This document shows, in pieces, positions 38,730 through 48,664 of a stretch of 64,000 bases of DNA. The DNA comes from FEN-1219 sp963744305 (GTDB lineage: Bacteria > Pseudomonadota > Gammaproteobacteria > Steroidobacterales > Rariloculaceae): positions 1 to 64,000 of the forward strand of contig CAVUTF010000033.1 of NCBI GenBank assembly GCA_963744305.1, in the 5' to 3' direction. Position 1 is the stretch's first letter. Each line of letters starts with the position of its first letter. Made by a program: the position numbers and the translations under genes. The notes beneath the pieces are model-generated. The model ran no database searches and was not told the DNA's origin. It saw only the letters and a program-made list of their open reading frames with translations.

Positions 38730-39560
38730 TTGGATTCGACTGGCAGCACGTGGCAGCCCGCGGCCTTCGGCCCGCAGGCGTGCAGGACGGCAGCCCTTGC
38801 AGCCGTATTGCTCCTGATGTCCGCCGCAAGCCTCGCGCAACCGCTTTCGGCCATCCCCCGCGCCGCGAATGGCAAACCGGATCTGAACGGTGTTTGGCAG
38901 GCGCTGAACAGCGCTCACTGGAACCTCGAGGATCACGCCGCATCGCAAGGGCCGGCAGCGGTGCTCGGGGCTGCGAACTCGGTCGCACCCGGCGTCGGCT
39001 TTATCGACGGCGGCACGATTCCCTACCTTCCGGACGCCAAAGAGCAGCGCGACGAGAATTTCGCAAATCGGCTGACAGCCGATCCCGAGGTGAAATGCTT
39101 CTTCCCGGGCGTGCCGCGCGCGACCTACTTGCCGCACCCGTTTCACATCGTGCAAACGGACCGCGAGATCCTGATGGCCTACCAGTACGCCGGCGCCACA
39201 CGCACGATCTTCATGCAGGATCACACCGAGGCACCGATCGATTCCTGGATGGGCTGGTCGAACGGACGTTGGGATGGGGACACCCTCGTCGTCGACGTCA
39301 CGGGGCAAAACGGCCAGACGTGGCTCGACCGCGCAGGCAACTTCGCGAGCGCCGGCGTGCACGTCGTCGAGCGCTATACGCCGCAAGGCCCGAATCATCT
39401 ATGGTATGAAGTCACGATCGAGGATCCGACCGTGTTTTCGCGTCCCTGGAAGATAGGCATGCCGCTCTATCGGCGCGTCGAGCCGAATGCGCGACTGCTC
39501 GAGTACAAATGCGTCGAGTTCGCCGAAGGGGTGATGTATGACCACTTACGCAAACGTTGA
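38730..39560 (+). CDS. Secreted protein, GRWEGD-motif family, copy 1
   Basis: 276 residues. Signal peptide segment ALAAVLLLMSAASLAQPLS; TTG start at 38730 chosen for the GGGAGGGG ribosome site. The mature part contains NGKPDLNGVWQALNSAHWNL, a cysteine in VKCFFPGVPRATYLPHPFHI, IFMQDHTEAP, the family motif GRWDGDTLVVDVTGQNGQTW, VVERYTPQGPNHLWYEVTIE and LLEYKCVEFAEG. Three more paralogues lie within 10 kb, so I treat them as one secreted family of unknown function. Its 3' end overlaps the start of copy 2 by 23 bases. Confidence 0.75.
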   Translation: MDSTGSTWQPAAFGPQACRTAALAAVLLLMSAASLAQPLSAIPRAANGKPDLNGVWQALNSAHWNLEDHAASQGPAAVLGAANSVAPGVGFIDGGTIPYLPDAKEQRDENFANRLTADPEVKCFFPGVPRATYLPHPFHIVQTDREILMAYQYAGATRTIFMQDHTEAPIDSWMGWSNGRWDGDTLVVDVTGQNGQTWLDRAGNFASAGVHVVERYTPQGPNHLWYEVTIEDPTVFSRPWKIGMPLYRRVEPNARLLEYKCVEFAEGVMYDHLRKR

Positions 39561-40599
39561 GCCGAGGACCGCCGCTATGTGCACACACCGCCGCAAAATC
39601 GATTACATCGCAGCCGGTGTGACGCTCGCGCTCGCCGCGCTTTGCGTCGCGCAGACCGCGCTCGCGGCAGAAAAGGATTGGGTAGTGCCGCGCACGAGCG
39701 ACGGCCAGCCGGAGCTGCAAGGCTACTGGACGAATACCACAGTGATTCCGCTCGAACGCCCGGTCGAACTGGGCGACAAGGCGTTCTACACGCCGGAGGA
39801 AGCGGCGGCCGTCATGAAGGAACGGCTCGCGGTGGAAGAGACGGAGGCCGGCACGGCCGCGGATGTCCACTATCAGCTCACGGATTTCGCGCTCGATGCG
39901 AGCCAAAATACGGTGGCGACGAATCTACGGACGTCACTCGTCGTCGATCCGCCGAATGGCCGCATACCGGCCGTGCTGCCGGCCGCCGCCGCGCGCGCGA
40001 AGGAGCGCGCGGACTACCAGCGCGCACACGCGTTCGACAGCGCGAAGGACCGGCCGCTCGGCGAGCGCTGCATCCTTTGGGGCCATCAGGTGCCGCCGAT
40101 CATTCCCGTGGGCTACAACAGCAACGTACGAATCTTGCAGACGCCGGGCTACGTGGTAATTCAAACCGAGATGCTGCAGGACCCGCGAATCGTGCCGCTC
40201 ACCGATCGTCCAGAGTTGTCGGCGAACGTGGGCCAATGGCTCGGCGACTCGCACGGCCGCTGGGAGGGCAACGCGCTGGTCGTCGAGACAACGAGCTTCA
40301 GCGGCATGACGGGCGCACGGGGCGGCGTGCCGAATCTGCGGTTGAGCAGGGACGCGCGAGTGACAGAGCGCTTCGAGCGGACGGGGCCTGAAACAATTAC
40401 CTACCAGTTCACGGTCGACGACCCGAGCACTTATGAACGGCCTTGGTCGGGCGAGTATCCGATGACGGCGGTCGAGGGCCCGTTCTACGAATACGCGTGC
40501 CACGAGGGCAATTACGGGATCGCCAACATCTTGAGCGGCGCGCGCGCGGACGAGCGCGAGGCTGCGGCGGCGAAGGGCGCCGCGGAGCCTGCCCGATGA
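39538..40599 (+). CDS. Secreted protein, GRWEGD-motif family, copy 2
   Basis: 353 residues, intact. Signal peptide KIDYIAAGVTLALAALCVAQ with cleavage near ALAAEK. Motifs in order: DGQPELQGYWTNTTVIPLER, FDSAKDRPLGERCILWGHQV, ILQTPGYVVIQTEMLQDPRI, the family motif HGRWEGNALVVETTSFSGM, RVTERFERTGPETITYQFTV, DDPSTYERPWSGEYPM and FYEYACHEGNYGIANIL. Unknown function. The stop overlaps the ATG of the DUF6152 gene (ATGA), so copies 1 and 2 and DUF6152 copy 1 form one coupled operon. Confidence 0.78.
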   Translation: MTTYANVEPRTAAMCTHRRKIDYIAAGVTLALAALCVAQTALAAEKDWVVPRTSDGQPELQGYWTNTTVIPLERPVELGDKAFYTPEEAAAVMKERLAVEETEAGTAADVHYQLTDFALDASQNTVATNLRTSLVVDPPNGRIPAVLPAAAARAKERADYQRAHAFDSAKDRPLGERCILWGHQVPPIIPVGYNSNVRILQTPGYVVIQTEMLQDPRIVPLTDRPELSANVGQWLGDSHGRWEGNALVVETTSFSGMTGARGGVPNLRLSRDARVTERFERTGPETITYQFTVDDPSTYERPWSGEYPMTAVEGPFYEYACHEGNYGIANILSGARADEREAAAAKGAAEPAR

Positions 40600-41000
40600 G
40601 CGAGCGCTGGACGGCGATCATGCTGGCGCTATTTGCCGGCGCTGTGGCGAGTGAAAGCTTCGCCCATCACGCGTTCGCGGCGGAATTCGACGTCGACAAG
40701 CCGATCGACCTGCGCGGCACCGTCACCAAGGTGGAGTTGATCAACCCTCATTCGTGGATCCACATCGACGTGAAGGACGCGAGCGGCACGACTGTCTCTT
40801 GGATGGTCGAGGGCGGCAGCCCGAACTCGCTGCTGAAAAAAGGTGTCACGAAGAATACGATCCCGCTCGGAGCGGAGCTGGTGATCGGTGGCTACCAGGC
40901 GCGCGACGGCTCGAACAAGGCGGTCGCGCGAGACATCACCTTCGCCGACGGCCGGCCGCTATTCTTCGGCTCCACACCCGCAGCCGCCAATCCGCAGTAA
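40596..41000 (+). CDS. DUF6152 family periplasmic protein, copy 1
   Basis: 134 residues, intact. Signal peptide MSERWTAIMLALFAGAVASE, cleavage predicted after ESFA so that the mature protein starts HHAFAAEFDVDKPIDLRGTV. Then TKVELINPHSWIHIDVKDAS with the conserved NPH, and an OB-like beta domain. Function unknown. The mature N-terminal His-His and the NPH histidine could form a metal site (inference). Last gene of a three-gene coupled operon. Confidence 0.8.
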   Translation: MSERWTAIMLALFAGAVASESFAHHAFAAEFDVDKPIDLRGTVTKVELINPHSWIHIDVKDASGTTVSWMVEGGSPNSLLKKGVTKNTIPLGAELVIGGYQARDGSNKAVARDITFADGRPLFFGSTPAAANPQ

Positions 41001-41049
41001 CTGCTGTGGATTCTGCCGGCGCGCACGCCGCGCGCCGTTAGATGCTGCC

Positions 41050-43150
41050 TCAGTTCCAGGTGGGCAGGAACGCGTAGCGCTCCGCGTACTCGAGCATCTG
41101 CGCGCTGAAGTCCTCCGGATACTCGATCCGCACGTCGACGATCTCGCCGCCGTGCCTCGACGGGCACGAGCCGCGGCGCCGATGAATCCCGCGTACGGCG
41201 GGATGTCGAGGCGCGCGTAGCGCTCGAGCACTTCGGCGTGCAGCGCCGGGTCGACTTTCACCGCGTAGAGTCTCGACGAGCGCGCGGATCGCCTCGAAGT
41301 CGCCGGTCGACTTGATCCGTTGCAGCTCGCGCAGAAGCTCGCCGAACAGCGTGCGCAGCTTGTCGTAGTCGCGCACCACGAAATACGTCTTGCCGTCGCG
41401 CGTCGCGCCGCTCGATCACGTTGTCGGGCTTGCCCTTCTCGTAGGCCCACGCCGCGATCAACTGGCGATTGCGCATGTGGTCCTCTTCGATGTCGTTGCC
41501 GAGCTCGATGCGATTGAGCTGCTGCATGAGACCGTTGCGGATGAACCGATCGTATTCGACACGGCCCGCCTCCGTGGACGGCAACAACCCGAGCTCGACG
41601 AGCTTGGGATCGAGCATGTAGTAGAGCGCGACCAGGTCCGCGCGCGCTTCCTCGAGCGTGGAGCCGTAGTTCTTCAGCGTCTCGTGACGCGCGCCGACGC
41701 CGGGCTCGAGCTGGCCCGACGCGTGGCCGATGACCTCGTGCATGTCGATGTGCAGCGCGTCGACGATCTCGCCGTAGCGCTCGCCGCGCTCGATCTCCGC
41801 CGCGTCCCAGGCGAACTCACGCTCGGCGCCGCCCGCGCACCGCGTCGTAGGCCGCCACGATGTTCCCGAGGCTCACGGACTTGCTGCCGTGCTGCGCGCG
41901 GATCCAGTCGGAGTTCGGCAGGTTGATGCCGATCGGCGTCGTGGGCGCCGCGTCGCCCGACTCGACGACCACCGTGATCACTTTGCCGGTGATACCGCGT
42001 GACGTCCGCCTTCTTGTGCCGGTCGAGGATCGGCGAATGATCCTCGAACCATTGCGCCTCGCGCGCGATCGCGTCGATCCGCCGCGTCGCTTCGGCATCG
42101 CGGAACGACACCACCGACTCGAACGCTCCGCGCAAGCCGAGCGGATCGTGGTACACCTCGATGAAGCCGTTGACCACGTCGACGAGCGAGTCGGTGTCCG
42201 CGACCCAAGCGACGTTGTACTCGTCCCAGTCCGCAAGATCGCCGCTGCGGTAGTAGCGCAATCAGCTTCTCGAGCGCGTCGCGCTGCGCATCGTTCTCGG
42301 CGACGGCGACTGCGCTGCTCGAGCCAGTACACGATCCGCTCGATGCGCTTCCGTATACAGCCCGCCGACCTTCCACACTTCCTCGACGATGCGCCCGTCG
42401 CGTTTGACGAGCCGGGAGTTGAGCCCATGAGAAACCGGTGTCGGATCGCTCGCGTCCACGCGCGCGGCGTAGAACTCGCTCACTTCGCGCTGCGTCACGC
42501 CGCTGTAGAAATTGACGGCAGAGCTCGCGAGCACGTCGTCGCCGCGCCTTGCTCACGAGCTTCGCATCCACCGCCGGATCGAAGATCACGGGCGTGAGCT
42601 CCGCGATGCAGCGCGTCGAGCGATTGCCCGGCGCGCACCGGGAAGGTTCCGCGGCGTAGCCTCGACGAACCGCTCGAAGGCCTCCGCCGTGAACCCGGGC
42701 TCGAATTTGTCGTTCGCGTAGTGATGGTGGATGCCGTTCGAGAGCCAGATCCGTTTCAGATACGTCTGCAGCGCCTGGAACTCGGCGTCGCCGCGGTCGC
42801 CCGGATAGTGCTTCACGATCTCCTCGAGCGTCCGCTTGATCGCGAGGTTGTACCGGTACTTCTGGTCGTACATGATCTCGTGGCCCGACAGCGCCGCTTC
42901 GTAGAGGTAATAGAGGAGCCGCTTCGTCCTCGAGTCGAGCGCCTCGAAGCCCGGCACGCGATAGCGCAGGATCCGCGCATCCGCGAAGCGCTCCGCCTCG
43001 ACGCGAAACTGGCTCGCTGGCCGCACCGGGCGCGAGCGCCGGCTGCTCCGCCCGCGTTTGACGCTGCTCCCGCGTGGCCGCTTGCTCATCGCCGGTACAC
43101 CCAGCCAATATGACGGCCACGCAAAGACAAAATCTTGAATCGCGGAGTGC
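41050..43150 (-). CDS. M49-type (dipeptidyl-peptidase III-like) zinc peptidase, heavily frameshifted
   Basis: About 700 codons, reassembled from at least eight frame segments. N-terminal lipobox FCLCVAVILAGCTGDEQ points to a lipoprotein. Conserved pieces in order are LLYYLYEAALSGHEIMYDQK, IWLSNGIHHHYANDKFEPGF, VNFYSGVTQREVSEFYAARV, VAWVADTDSLVDVVNGFIEV, GKVITVVVESGD, the zinc motif HEVIGHASGQLEPGV with EEARADLVALYYM, and IPPYAGFIGA. HEVIGH and EEARAD correspond to the HExxxH and EExxAE zinc sites of M49. The damage density resembles that of the neighbouring genes, so poor sequence is more likely than decay. Start is approximate. Confidence 0.75.
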
Positions 43151-43163
43151 ATGGGGGATCCGT

Positions 43164-43802
43164 ATGCGATCGACATTGCGAACGTCTACTGATGATGCCA
43201 CACGGTTGCTTCGACGGCTCGGCGCGGGGGTGATCGCGGCCACCGCGCTGTTCTGCGCCGCGACGTCGGCGCAGGCGCAGGATCAATGCCACGCGCGCGG
43301 CGGGCGAAGCGTGCGCGCGGATCGCGGACAGCCTCGAGCGGCTGACGTGCTACGACCGCGAGTTTCGACCCGCGGCTGCCGTCGAGGCGATCGGCGCGCC
43401 TGCCTCGACCGCAGCTACGGCGCCGGGCGCAGCATCGGCTCCGGCCGCGTCAGCCCCTGCGGCGCCGGCGGCCGCCGCGCCGGTCGTCGTCGCGCCGACC
43501 GCTAGCGCTCCTCCGACTGCCGCCGTAGCCGCGAGTCCGCCGCCGCGCGGCCGCCGCGCCCGTCGGCACGCGCTGCCGACGCCTGCTCCGATTCCGATAG
43601 TCGTCGTCGTCGATCCGCGAGGTTCGCGGCGGCGACAGCCGGTTCACCACCGAGGACGGCCAGGTCTGGATCCAGACGGACGGCCGCCGCAATCGTTTAC
43701 CCCGAACTTCCGTTTCCCGCGGAGATCAAGCCCGGCGCAATGGGCAGCGTCTTCCTGGTACCTGCGAACGGCCGCGGCGTCAGAGTCCGTCGCGGCGAGT
43801 AG
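43164..43802 (+). CDS. Secreted hypothetical protein, Pro/Ala-rich, frameshifted
   Basis: Signal peptide MRSTLRTSTDDATRLLRRLG then ATALFCAATSAQAQDQC. After an indel near 43290, AAGEACARIADSLERLTCYD gives an 'ERLTCYDREF' motif shared by many small secreted proteobacterial proteins. A Pro/Ala linker of some 50 residues follows, and then a C-terminal beta domain found in two further frames: FTTEDGQVWIQTDGRR and ELPFPAEIKPGAMGSVFLVP. Ends at a TAG, 43800-43802. Function unknown. Confidence 0.6.
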
Positions 43803-43815
43803 CGTCGAGAGCCGC

Positions 43816-44530
43816 TCAACGGTCCAGATGCGCGTCGAGTAGCTTGTTCTCGCGCAGGTCGCGGTAATAGCTATCCGGATCGCAAGCTCGCTCTGCTCGC
43901 CGATGGCGACGTCGTCGCCGCGCGCCGAGCCCCGCTTTCGCACGAGCGGCTGCGTGTAGTACGGATCGTAGATCGTCATCGTACGGTCCATCGCGAGCCG
44001 GTCGTCGCTGAAGTCGTAGCGCTCGACGAGCCGCGTGCCTTCGCCGGACATCGGCAAGCCCGAGCCGTCGAGCCAACCCGGCAAGAGATGCGTCGTCTCG
44101 ATCACGAGCTCATCGCCTTCCCAACGGCCTACCGAAAAGCCGAGCGAGAGGCTGGCGTGATCCGCCGGCGCCTTTCGGCCGTCCATCCAGATGCGTCGCG
44201 GCGTGTTGTGCTCGACGTGAATGATCACGTAGTGCGTGCCGGCGTCGACGATCTCCATGTTGTACGGCGCGCCGAATAGCCGCGGCAAGCCGAGCGCGAG
44301 GCAGCGCAGCGCCGGGTCCTGCCAATGGTCCGTAGACGTCGAAGAGCGCGTCGGCCTTCCGCCGTGAACGGCGTCGGCTTCGGCTCGAGGTCGTCGACGG
44401 TCAAGCGAAACTTGTAGCGGTTGTTCCACGGCCCCGTGATGTCGACGGGATAGTCGTTGCGCGCTTGACCGTAGCCGTATTGCTTGTTCGGACGGCCGTC
44501 ACGTCGTTCGGATCGGGTGCGTTGCGTCAT
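43816..44530 (-). CDS. Secreted protein, GRWEGD-motif family, copy 3, frameshifted
   Basis: Begins MTQRTRSERRDGRPNKQYGY and has DYPVDITGPWNNRYKFRLTV; after an indel near 44340 it continues LGLPRLFGAPYNMEIVDAGT, RRIWMDGRKAPADHASLSLG, the family motif FSVGRWEGDELVIETTHLLP, GTRLVERYDFSDDRLAMDRT and, after another indel near 43885, YYRDLRENKLLDAHLDR. No signal peptide is visible at this start, unlike the other copies; a break could hide it. The ATG overlaps the DUF6152 copy 2 stop (ATGA). Confidence 0.65.
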
Positions 44531-44899
44531 CGCGTCCGGTCATGAGCCGCGGCCGTCGGCCGAACGAGGCCGCGGAGGAAGAGCTTCTTGGCGCCGTTGC
44601 GGCCAAGCTGGCCCGACGCCGTGACCTCGTCGCCGACCTTGAGCGTCGTCGGCGTCCAGCCGACCCTTGCAGCGCCGTGACGCTCGTCGCCTGCAGCTCC
44701 CATTCCTCAGTGGTGCCATCGGCCATGGCCGCGGCGATCCGGAAGCGCACGTGCGGATTGTTGAACCAGACCTGCGTGACCCGGCCTTTGAGCTCGCCTG
44801 ACTTCGTCGCGTCGAACTCCGCGGCGAACGAGTGGTGCGCGCGCGCCGGCGCACGCGATCGACAGCAGCGCGCCGACCAGCAACCCACAGACGCCTCAT
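44527..44899 (-). CDS. DUF6152 family periplasmic protein, copy 2, frameshifted
   Basis: Begins MRRLW; after an indel the signal peptide continues LLVGALLSIACAGARA, and after another the mature part starts HHSFAAEFDATKSGELKGRV. Then VTQVWFNNPHVRFRIAAAMA, ALQG, and after a third indel near 44663 VGWTPTTLKVGDEVTASGQL and NGAKKLFLRGLVRP. As in copies 1 and 3, an Ala-Arg-Ala site sits immediately before His-His. It precedes and is coupled to GRWEGD-family copy 3. Confidence 0.7.
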
Positions 44900-45046
44900 A
44901 CCCTCCCTCCTTCACAAAACTGCAGCCGATAAAGAATACGCGCGCCTGGGAATCGTGCCGTCCGTCTTGCATTCTCGGCCGCCGCATGGATAGTAGATCG
45001 CTTACCGCTTCTCAAGCGCGCGAGGTCCAACGAAGGGGGACATCAA

Positions 45047-47161
45047 ATGAGAACGATCGAGCGATTGCTGGGCGCCGCGCCCGGCCTGGCCCTGGCGATC
45101 GACGGTGTGCGGAACGGTCGCGCATGCACAAGCGCCCGCGATCGACCGCGACGACATCGGCGGCGTGGTCACGAGCGCGAGCGGCCCCGAGGCCGGCGTT
45201 TGGGTGATCGCGGAGACCGAGGACTTCGACACGCGTTTCGCGAAGATCGTCGTCACCGACGATCGCGGCCGCTACGTCGTGCCCGGATTTGCCGCCCGCC
45301 AACTATCAACTCTGGGTGCGCGGTTACGGCCTTGCGGACTCGGCGAAAGTCGCCGGCTCCCCCGGGGCTACGTGAACCTCACCGCAACGGTCGCGCCGAG
45401 CGACGCCGTCGCGGCGCAGGTATACCCGGCAGCGTATTGGTACTCGATGATGAAGGTGCCGCAACCCAGCGAGGTCGCGAGCCTGCCGGGCGGCGTCAAT
45501 CAATACTCGGCGTCGATCAAGAACCTCTCGTGCATCGGCTGTCATCAGATCGGCCAGCTCGCGACGCGCACGGTCCCGCACCAGTTCGGCCATTTCGCGA
45601 GCGGTCAGGAAGCGTGGGTGCGGCGCATCCAATCCGGCCAGGCGGGCCAGCAGATGCTCGCGTCGGCGCAGAACCAGCTCGGCGGCGTGCCGCCGAAGTA
45701 TTTCGGCGATTGGACCGACCGGATCGCGGCCGGCGAGCTGCCGCATGCGAAGCCCGACCGCCCGAAAGGTGTCGAGCGCAACATCGTCGCGACCGTGCGC
45801 GACTGGTCGACCGACAAGGCCTACATGCACGACTTGAGCGGCACGGATCGGCGCAATCCGACCGTCAACGCCTACGGGCGGCTGTACGGCGCACCGGAGC
45901 TCTCCACGGACGAGTTCCCGATCCTCGACCCGAAGACGAACACCGCGACGTTCCATCGCGCGCCGGTGCAGGATCCGGGAACGCCGACCACGAAGAGCAC
46001 GCCGCCGCTGCAACCGTCGCGCGTATTGGGGCACGCGAGGCGATTTGGGACAGCAAGGCGAACGCCCACAATCCGATGCTCGATGAGCACGGCCGCGTTT
46101 GGTACACGGCCGTCGTGCGCGCGCCGGACAATGCTCCGGCGTACTGCCGCGAAGGCTCGGATCATCCATCGGCGAAGCATTCCCGTTGCCGCGCTCGGGC
46201 CGGCAGCTGTCGCTCTACGATCCGAAGACGCAAGAAGTACACGTTCATCGATACGTGCTACTCGACGCACCACCTGCAATTCGCGGAAGACGCGAACGAC
46301 ACGCTGTGGACCAGCGGCGGCGGTCCGGTCGTCGGCTGGCTCGAACACGCAAGATGTTCGACGAGACCGGCGATGCGGCGCGCTCGCAAGGCTGGACCGC
46401 GCTGATTCTCGACACGAACGGCAACGGCAAGCGCGACGCGTACACGGAGCCCGATCAACCCGCCGATCCCGCGAAGGACAGCGCGTGAACTCGGGTTTCT
46501 ACGCCGTCATGCCGAATCCCGCCGACGGCTCCGTTTGGGGCTCGACGATCGGCTTCCCCGGCGCCGTCGTGCGCCTGAGCCCGGGCGCGCATCCGCCCGA
46601 GACGGCGATCGCCGAAGTCTTCAACGTGCCGAGCCCAGGCTTCGGCGCGCGCGGCGCGGACATCGATCGCAACGGCGTCGTGTGGGTCTCCATGGGCAGC
46701 GGCCACTTGGGCGCGTTCGACCGCCGCAAGTGCAAGGGCCCGCTGAACGGCCCGAAAGCGACCGGCGATCACTGCCCCGAGGGCTGGAGCTTCCACCGCT
46801 ATCCGGGTCCCGGTTTTGTCGGCCTGCCCGAGCAGAGCGTCGAGTCGAGCTATTACAGCTGGGTCGATCAGCACAACACGTCGGGCCTCGGCGCGAACAC
46901 GCCGATGTCGACCGCGAATCTCTTCGACGGCGTGCACGCGCTCGTCAACGGTACGAGATCGTGACGCTGCGGATCCCGTATCCGCTCGGCTTCTACACGA
47001 AGGGCTTCGAAGGCCGCATCGACGACCCGAACGCGGGCTGGAAGGGCCGCGGCCTATGGGTGCCGAGCGGCGATCGCACGCCGTGGCTCAAGGAAGGCGG
47101 CAAGGGCACGAAGCCGCTCGTCGTGCACTTCCAGGTGCGCCCGGATCCGCTCGCGAAGTAG
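45047..47161 (+). CDS. Secreted carboxypeptidase-regulatory-like/haem/propeller protein, frameshifted
   Basis: About 705 codons in at least five frame segments. Signal peptide MRTIERLLGAA, continuing after an indel as CGTVAHAQA. Domains in order: a carboxypeptidase-regulatory-like beta sandwich (DDIGGVVTSASGPEAGVWVI, IVVTDDRGRYVVPGF), a c-type haem motif in LSCIGCHQIGQLATRTV, then propeller-like repeats (NAHNPMLDEHGRVWYTAVVR, THHLQFAEDANDTLWTSGGG, GFYAVMPNPADGSVWGSTIG, ARGADIDRNGVVWVSMGSGH). This suggests a periplasmic redox or sugar-lactone-type protein, but no substrate is evident. A GGGGTC hairpin lies 3 bases beyond the stop. Confidence 0.7.
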
Positions 47162-47164
47162 CGC

Positions 47165-47201
47165 GGGGTCAGGCTCGGGGTCAGGCTCGGTGCCTGACCC
47201 C
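47165..47201. repeat. GGGGTCAGGC hairpin element at a convergent junction
   Basis: GGGGTCAGGCTC is repeated directly (47165-47176 and 47177-47188) and followed by GGTGCCTGACCCC (47189-47201). The second unit pairs with the last to give a 10-bp stem. It lies 3 bases after the stop of the plus-strand gene and 67 before that of the opposing gene. Same architecture as the element at 57830-57866. Confidence 0.85.
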
Positions 47202-47268
47202 GCATGTCATCAAGCACGATCGTTCTTAAGACGCGCTTCCGCGGAAACGTGGGAGCGCGTCGCTGTTT

Positions 47269-48074
47269 CTAGAGACCGGCGGGCCCGCGGATGTGCTCGA
47301 CGTCCTGGTTGTTCTCGTTGCAGATGTATTCCATCAGCTCCCAACCCGGACGCAGCGTAGCCGCGAACTTCACCGTGAACGGCTTGGCATACGCTCCGGG
47401 GTCGGTGACCGTCGTGACGATCTCGAGCGTGCCTTCGTCGGTGCGCGTGTAGCGCTCCAGCGTGCGCAGCTGCTCGTGTGCGGATGGCCGACGAAGTCGA
47501 ACCAAAACAGGTCGTTGAAGCCGACCGTCTCGATCACGAGCGTGTCGCCTTCCCAGTGGCCGACCGAGTGTCCGTACCACGTCGCCTCGAGATCTTCGGG
47601 GTGGTCGCGGCCGTCCATGAATATCTGGCGGTAACTGTGGATATTGCCTTCGAACAAGAAGAACAGATGCGTGGCTTTGCCGAACGCGGGCGCCTGGACG
47701 ATCCGCCACGGGTACGGCGCAACACGCGGCACCCCGGTCGGTAGGCAACGCGCTTCAGGATCGTCGGCCGCCATTCGCGATTTCATCAACGCGGCCGCTG
47801 CAGGCAATAGCGTGATCTCCTCGCCCGGCATCAGACCGGCCGATATGTCGCCGATCGGACCGTTCGTGACCCAGACGCCCGAGAGATCGGGCGTGCCGTC
47901 CGGCAGCTTCGGTGCCGCACCTTGAGGACGCGCCTCGATGGCCGCGGCGTTCAGCGCACCGCCGCCGCCGGCGGGCGCAGTCACGCCCGTGTTGGCGTTT
48001 TGCGCGAGCACCGGCAACCACGCTCCCAATAGCGTCGCACCGGCGATCCAGCGACCCGAGTTCCCGCCCAGCAT
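47269..48074 (-). CDS. Secreted protein, GRWEGD-motif family, copy 4, frameshifted
   Basis: Signal peptide GRWIAGATLLGAWLPVLAQN. Then PKLPDGTPDLSGVWVTNGPI, a cysteine in ARCLPTGVPRVAPYPWRIVQ, FLFEGNIHSYRQIFMDGRDH, the family motif VGHWEGDTLVIETVGFNDLF and, after an indel near 47476, LRTLERYTRTDEGTLEIVTT and LMEYICNENNQDVEHI. The 'PDLSGVW' opening and the C-terminal EYxCxEN box are shared with copies 1 and 2. Starts 4 bases after DUF6152 copy 3. Confidence 0.72.
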
Positions 48075-48078
48075 CGCG

Positions 48079-48459
48079 CTAGTTTCCTCGTGCGAATACG
48101 CGCTGGCCGTCGGCCAACGTCACGCTCGCAGCGTTCGCCATGTTGGCTCCGCTGCGCGCCAGCGATCCCTCGATGGTTACCTGGTCGCCTTCCTTCAGCG
48201 ACGTGCTCGACCAACCCGCGCGCTTCAAGTAGTTCGGACTCGCGAGCTCGAGGTTCCAATTCGTGACGCTGCCGTCGCTCGCCTTCACGTCGATGTAGAC
48301 GCGGGCGTGCGGATTCATCCACTCGACTTTGGTAACGACGCCCGTCAGCGTGATGGGCTTGTTCGCGTCGTACTGCGCTGCGAACGAGTGATGCGCCGAC
48401 AGCGGCGCCGCAGCGCAGAGCAGCGCGCCGGCAAGGACCACAAACCCAACGAACCTCAT
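48079..48459 (-). CDS. DUF6152 family periplasmic protein, copy 3
   Basis: 126 residues, intact. Signal peptide MRFVGFVVLAGALLCAAAPL, with Leu-Ser-Ala immediately before the mature start HHSFAAQYDANKPITLTGVV. Then TKVEWMNPHARVYIDVKASD, NWNLELASPNYLKRAGWSST and KEGDQVTIEGSLARSGANMA. Unknown function; nearly full-length similarity to copy 1. It forms a two-gene unit with GRWEGD-family copy 4. Confidence 0.82.
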   Translation of the reverse strand: MRFVGFVVLAGALLCAAAPLSAHHSFAAQYDANKPITLTGVVTKVEWMNPHARVYIDVKASDGSVTNWNLELASPNYLKRAGWSSTSLKEGDQVTIEGSLARSGANMANAASVTLADGQRVFARGN

Positions 48460-48664
48460 TGCAGCCTCCTATTGAGCCGCGGCCTGGACGAGATGCGCAA
48501 TGATCGATCCGACCAAGACCGCGGCCACGAGCCTTGCCCCTACCAGTTTCATACCACGCGGCAGCGTCATCGAACAGACTCTATCGACCGCCCCGACGAC
48601 TGTCGAGGGTCGCCGGCGACTGTTGGTACACTCCGTTGAATGGCCTTTTCGCCGACGACCTGCC

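Noticed and set aside
1..47161. Programmed frameshifting as explanation for the broken frames
   Set aside because: Breaks are too many, differ in sign and lack slippery heptamers with downstream structure; base-run miscalls explain more.
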